A stretch of DNA of 64,000 bases from the NCBI RefSeq assembly GCF_024494575.1, contig NZ_JANHDO010000004.1, positions 124,001 through 188,000 of the forward strand. Reading direction: 5' to 3'. Numbering within the stretch: position 1 is the first letter of the stretch; every line of letters starts with the position of its first letter. Positions 61,189-64,000 of this stretch are shown one piece after another. A program made the position numbers and the translations under genes. This stretch comes from Halorubrum salinum (GTDB taxonomy: Archaea; Halobacteriota; Halobacteria; Halobacteriales; Haloferacaceae). The notes beneath the pieces are model-generated. The model made no database searches, had not been told where the DNA came from, and saw only the letters and a program-made list of their open reading frames with translations.

Positions 61189-62019
61189 ATGTGTGATTCC
61201 CCACAATTTAGTATTATCTCCGTCTATAATGATGAGGAAATACTCTCTGAATTTTTACTAAAAGGACTAAGAAACCAAACCTGCCAAAATTTTGAAAAAA
61301 TACTAGTGAATAATTCAGATGGAATCTACTCATCTGCAGCATCAGCACTAAATGCAGGAGCAGATGATGCTTCTGGAAAGTATTATGTATTCATACACCA
61401 AGACGTGTTATTACCTCCACATTATCTTGAAGAAGCGATGAATTATCTGAACGATATTGGTGAATTTGGCATTGCAGGCGCTGTCGGCGTGAAGGGAGAT
61501 GATTCAGTACCTCCTCGTCCAGTTGATGTCAATATTATTCAAACTGGTCTCAATAAAACTAGTAGAGAATCCAATGTCAAAAACATTTCCGACCCAGCAG
61601 AGGTCGAAGCAGTAGACGAGTTGTTACTTATAATCCCTGCAAAAGTATTTTCTAAAGAAAATTTCTCACAGGATATCTGTAATGGTTGGCATCTATATGG
61701 AATCGAGTTTTGCCTAAGGATGAAGTCAGTTGAAAAGCAAATAATTACTCTCCCAATCGAGCTTTGGCACCGTGATGGAGAATTGAAGCGAAATTGGAAA
61801 CATGATCTCACATTACTTCGAATAATAAATGAGTACGATAATGTAGATAGGATCTATGTACCCCGCCATTCATGGCCAGCGACTAGAACACATGTGATAT
61901 ATCGTTTACTCAGAAACATACCCATTATTAATATTGTTGTCAGAGTCATACACTCAATAAAGAAGAATGGATTATATGACACACTCAGGTTGATCTCAAA
62001 AAGGCTGAGACGAATATAA
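61189..62019 (+). CDS. Family 2-like glycosyltransferase
   Basis: A 276-residue putative transferase. FSIISVYNDEEILSEFLLKGLRNQTCQNFEKILVNNSDGIYSSAASALNAGADDASGKYYVFIHQDVLLPPHYLEEAMNYL has the GT2 nucleotide-sugar fold with HQDV as the DxD-equivalent. Later VDELLLIIPAKVFSK and GWHLYGIEFCLRMKS resemble the acceptor-side loop. The C-terminus is basic with hydrophobic runs (NIPIINIVVRVIHSIKK). It begins 21 bp after the IS6 remnant, so the element may sit in the promoter. Substrate unknown. Confidence 0.8.
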   Translation: MCDSPQFSIISVYNDEEILSEFLLKGLRNQTCQNFEKILVNNSDGIYSSAASALNAGADDASGKYYVFIHQDVLLPPHYLEEAMNYLNDIGEFGIAGAVGVKGDDSVPPRPVDVNIIQTGLNKTSRESNVKNISDPAEVEAVDELLLIIPAKVFSKENFSQDICNGWHLYGIEFCLRMKSVEKQIITLPIELWHRDGELKRNWKHDLTLLRIINEYDNVDRIYVPRHSWPATRTHVIYRLLRNIPIINIVVRVIHSIKKNGLYDTLRLISKRLRRI

Positions 62020-62331
62020 CGGTCAGATTGTATTATACACAGATACATTAATAGTAAGAAAATATATTAAATTGCTGAAAGATATAATCGAAAAATCACA
62101 CTTAGAGCCTAGCTCTAGTGATAAATAGATGGTATATCTTCCCATTATTTATTTCATTCAGTCGCTAGTCGTCAGAATCGCTGAGTCGTATATTCCCCAT
62201 TCAGTCGACCAGTAAAGACTGATCAAGAGATGGACATATATCGGGGTTTAGAATATTTCTACCGACAATTTCATTATAAAATTGCCAACTTAACCAGTTT
62301 TCAGTTCAAACCACTGCAGTCCTTCACAGTG
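62020..62331. other. AT-rich gap with no supported gene
   Basis: 312 bp between the converging family 2-like and group 1 glycosyltransferase genes. It is A/T-rich with no repeat, IS end or hairpin that I could support. Short frames here lack coding signs. Confidence 0.5.
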
Positions 62332-63393
62332 TCACGTTCTACCGTTGTTACCCTGTTGTACCGTCTTAATTGCTCTGAGTAATCTTTGACCGGTATGATC
62401 TGCCCAAAATCCAAACTTTTCAACAGTGTCAATACAATCCTTTCTCATATCCTCGATTTCTAATGGCTTCTCGGCGATGTGTGAAAGAACGTGTTCCCAG
62501 CCTGTTTTGTTAACGTGATATCCATTCGTCCCGTCATCGATTAAGTATTGTAATAATCCGACTGGTGACACTGCTACTGGAATGCCAAGAGCGAGGCATT
62601 CCACGACAGAGGTAAATCCACCTTTCGACTGTGCCCACTTATCGTCACGAAGAGGGCGTAATCCGACATCAACTGCAGATAAGTCCTCCACAGCGGACTC
62701 AAGTGACCACGTTATATACTCTACATCTTTTCCTTCTCTATTTTTAAACGGGCGCACCGGTATTGAGTCTGCAGTAATAATTCGAAGCTGTAAATTTCCA
62801 TGCTCATCTAAAACTTTTGATATTTCCGATTCTATATTCGACAGATAGTGAATATTTTCACGATTTCCAATCCAACCAAGAAGTACATTATTATCAGATC
62901 TGTCTGAATATTTTTGATGTTTTTTATATTTACTTTTAGGTATACCAGTATGAATACACTGAACCTGATCTGAATACTTCTCGGCGTATTTGTACAAACT
63001 CTTACTTCCAGCTATCGTTAAATCACATCTCCTCAAGAGTTCGTTCAATTCCAATGTTGTTTTTTCAGGAATAGAAGTGCCTGGCGGAGACTCATAGAGT
63101 GCGTCATCAAAGTCGTAAATCATTTTTTTTGAGATGGTATCAAGTATCCGGGTAAACCAAATCGGGAGTGTTTGCTTTTGAATATACACTATATCATATC
63201 TCGGAGCATCAAATAAGATATTAATTGCAAACTTAATTTTTTGGTAAAGTGTGGGATTCTGGCTATCTAGTGTCGATGCAGGAATAACTTTTGTGTAAAT
63301 CCCATTTTTGTGTAGAGTTGGTAGATGCTGATAAACTCGCAGCCGAGAACTTGCTTTCTCTTTGTTACCAATTGTAATGAAAAGAACCTTCAT
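62332..63393 (-). CDS. Group 1 (GT4-like) glycosyltransferase
   Basis: A 353-residue GT-B enzyme. MKVLFITIGNKEKASSRLRVYQHLPTLHKNG opens the N-terminal domain, YDFDDALYESPPG and ELLRRCDLTIAGSKSLYKYAEKYSDQVQCIHTGI follow, and the C-terminal donor domain has VLLGWIGNRENIHYL and LSAVDVGLRPLRDDKWAQSKGGFTSVVECLALGIPVAVSPVGLLQYLIDDGTNGY. Length and motif order are typical. It probably adds a sugar to the surface glycan made in this island. Its A/T-rich codon use differs from the rest of the chromosome. Confidence 0.88.
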   Translation of the reverse strand: MKVLFITIGNKEKASSRLRVYQHLPTLHKNGIYTKVIPASTLDSQNPTLYQKIKFAINILFDAPRYDIVYIQKQTLPIWFTRILDTISKKMIYDFDDALYESPPGTSIPEKTTLELNELLRRCDLTIAGSKSLYKYAEKYSDQVQCIHTGIPKSKYKKHQKYSDRSDNNVLLGWIGNRENIHYLSNIESEISKVLDEHGNLQLRIITADSIPVRPFKNREGKDVEYITWSLESAVEDLSAVDVGLRPLRDDKWAQSKGGFTSVVECLALGIPVAVSPVGLLQYLIDDGTNGYHVNKTGWEHVLSHIAEKPLEIEDMRKDCIDTVEKFGFWADHTGQRLLRAIKTVQQGNNGRT

Positions 63394-63455
63394 GAGTTTC
63401 TGTGTTTTTTTTTTTGAATTAGTCTTTGAAAGTTAGCACAATATATTAGACTTTT

Positions 63456-64000
63456 CTACTCGAATTCACTGTCTCGGTAATTATCATAAAGGACTGCATC
63501 AGTTTCTCGATCGAGTAATGTGAGAAGTGTTAGCAATAAAAAGACATGGTTTCGTGGGTATTCGTATATCCTATTTAAAAACACCTCTTCTATACTATCA
63601 AAATCGATCACCGTAGAGGACCCTGCAATCTGATCATTAATGCATTCAATTAGCGTCTGAGATGTTGTTGCATTAGTGCGCGTACCAATGATTTTCTTAG
63701 CGTATGGTAAGACGTACGCGAGGATCTTGGGATGGCGTTTGAGATTGTCATGAAGAGCATATCGAAGAGTGTGTGATCGGCTTGCTGGAGGCACACCGAC
63801 GTTTGCGTTCACTATTTTGGTTAATTCAGGCGCAAGCTCATTGAGAAATACAGTGAATAGCTTAAATCGATGTTTTTGTGAATCTGGACATTTCATCGCG
63901 TATGATAGTACTTCGGGAGCGTAGTAGGGAGAGGTTGTCCACATATAATTTCTATTCGTATCTGTTGCTTCAAACAGCCAAGCAAAACCTCGTTCAAACA
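63456..64000 (-). CDS. Asparagine synthase-like protein, C-terminal part (cut by window edge)
   Basis: The frame runs off the right edge, so only the last ~180 residues are present. It reads FERGFAWLFEATDTNRNYMW, TTSPYYAPEVLSYAMKCPDSQ and KHRFKLFTVFLNELAPELTK in order, then a helical end. From memory this resembles the C-terminal part of asparagine synthase-like proteins found in haloarchaeal glycan clusters, where they could amidate or modify a sugar acid. No catalytic residue lies in the visible part, so the function is a suggestion. Confidence 0.5.
   Translation of the reverse strand, partial: FERGFAWLFEATDTNRNYMWTTSPYYAPEVLSYAMKCPDSQKHRFKLFTVFLNELAPELTKIVNANVGVPPASRSHTLRYALHDNLKRHPKILAYVLPYAKKIIGTRTNATTSQTLIECINDQIAGSSTVIDFDSIEEVFLNRIYEYPRNHVFLLLTLLTLLDRETDAVLYDNYRDSEFE

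Overview
The window is haloarchaeal chromosome, most like Halorubrum or a close relative. The evidence is very high GC, acidic proteins (Asp/Glu-rich), TATA-type promoters about 25-30 nt upstream of apparently leaderless starts, twin-arginine signal peptides, a halocyanin, an Orc1/Cdc6 gene, archaeal-type ProRS, Elp3, Dph2 and XPD-like helicase, and Agl-type glycosylation genes. No rRNA, tRNA or CRISPR array was seen.

Layout. 1-5.5 kb: aldo/keto reductase end, S9 peptidase, a glycosyltransferase, a halocyanin and a sugar epimerase. 5.5-16.2 kb: a nine-gene minus-strand run that reads as one operon, coxG-coxM-coxS-coxL, then an XdhC-YHS fusion, MoxR ATPase (CoxD-like), VWA protein (CoxE-like), a DUF364-type protein and a second XdhC. 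CoxL carries the AYRCSFR active-site loop of form I aerobic CO dehydrogenase, so this is a predicted CO-oxidation operon with its maturation genes. Divergent from it lie moeA and a MobA/MocA-like nucleotidyltransferase (16.3-18.2 kb) for the molybdopterin cofactor. 18.3-41.7 kb: mostly core genes (XPD-like helicase, HAD hydrolase, two histidine kinases, Dph2, esterase, lipoprotein, ProRS, two Nudix hydrolases, DUF790 protein, membrane glycosyltransferase, Elp3). 41.7-43.6 kb: an orc1/cdc6 gene flanked on both sides by three copies of a 19-bp motif, a predicted replication origin. 43.6-51.3 kb: TauE/SafE permease, AglF-like nucleotidyltransferase, an exporter-type ABC protein, and all four dTDP-L-rhamnose genes (rmlB, rmlD, rmlA, rmlC; Agl12/14/11/13-like) with a 59-aa zinc-ribbon gene.

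51.3-64 kb is sharply AT-rich and looks like a horizontally exchanged surface-glycan island. It holds GT2 and GT4 glycosyltransferases, two sulfatase-fold proteins, an LpxD-like acyltransferase, an FdtA-like ketoisomerase plus a DegT-type aminotransferase (3-amino-3,6-dideoxyhexose route from the RmlA/RmlB product), two degraded insertion sequences and a partial gene at the edge. Four of its reading frames are damaged: one GT2 by a single-base slip in a homopolymer, one sulfatase by a 2-bp AT duplication, the IS1595-type transposase by a compensated pair of frameshifts, and the IS6-type transposase by a stop plus frameshifts.

How the genes fit together. CoxMSL would oxidise CO on the Mo-Cu site. 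The MoxR, VWA, XdhC, YHS and DUF364 proteins probably mature or load that site, and MoeA plus the MobA-like enzyme supply the cofactor. The dTDP-sugar enzymes feed the glycosyltransferases of the island, and the ABC protein is a candidate lipid-linked glycan flippase for N-glycosylation of surface proteins.
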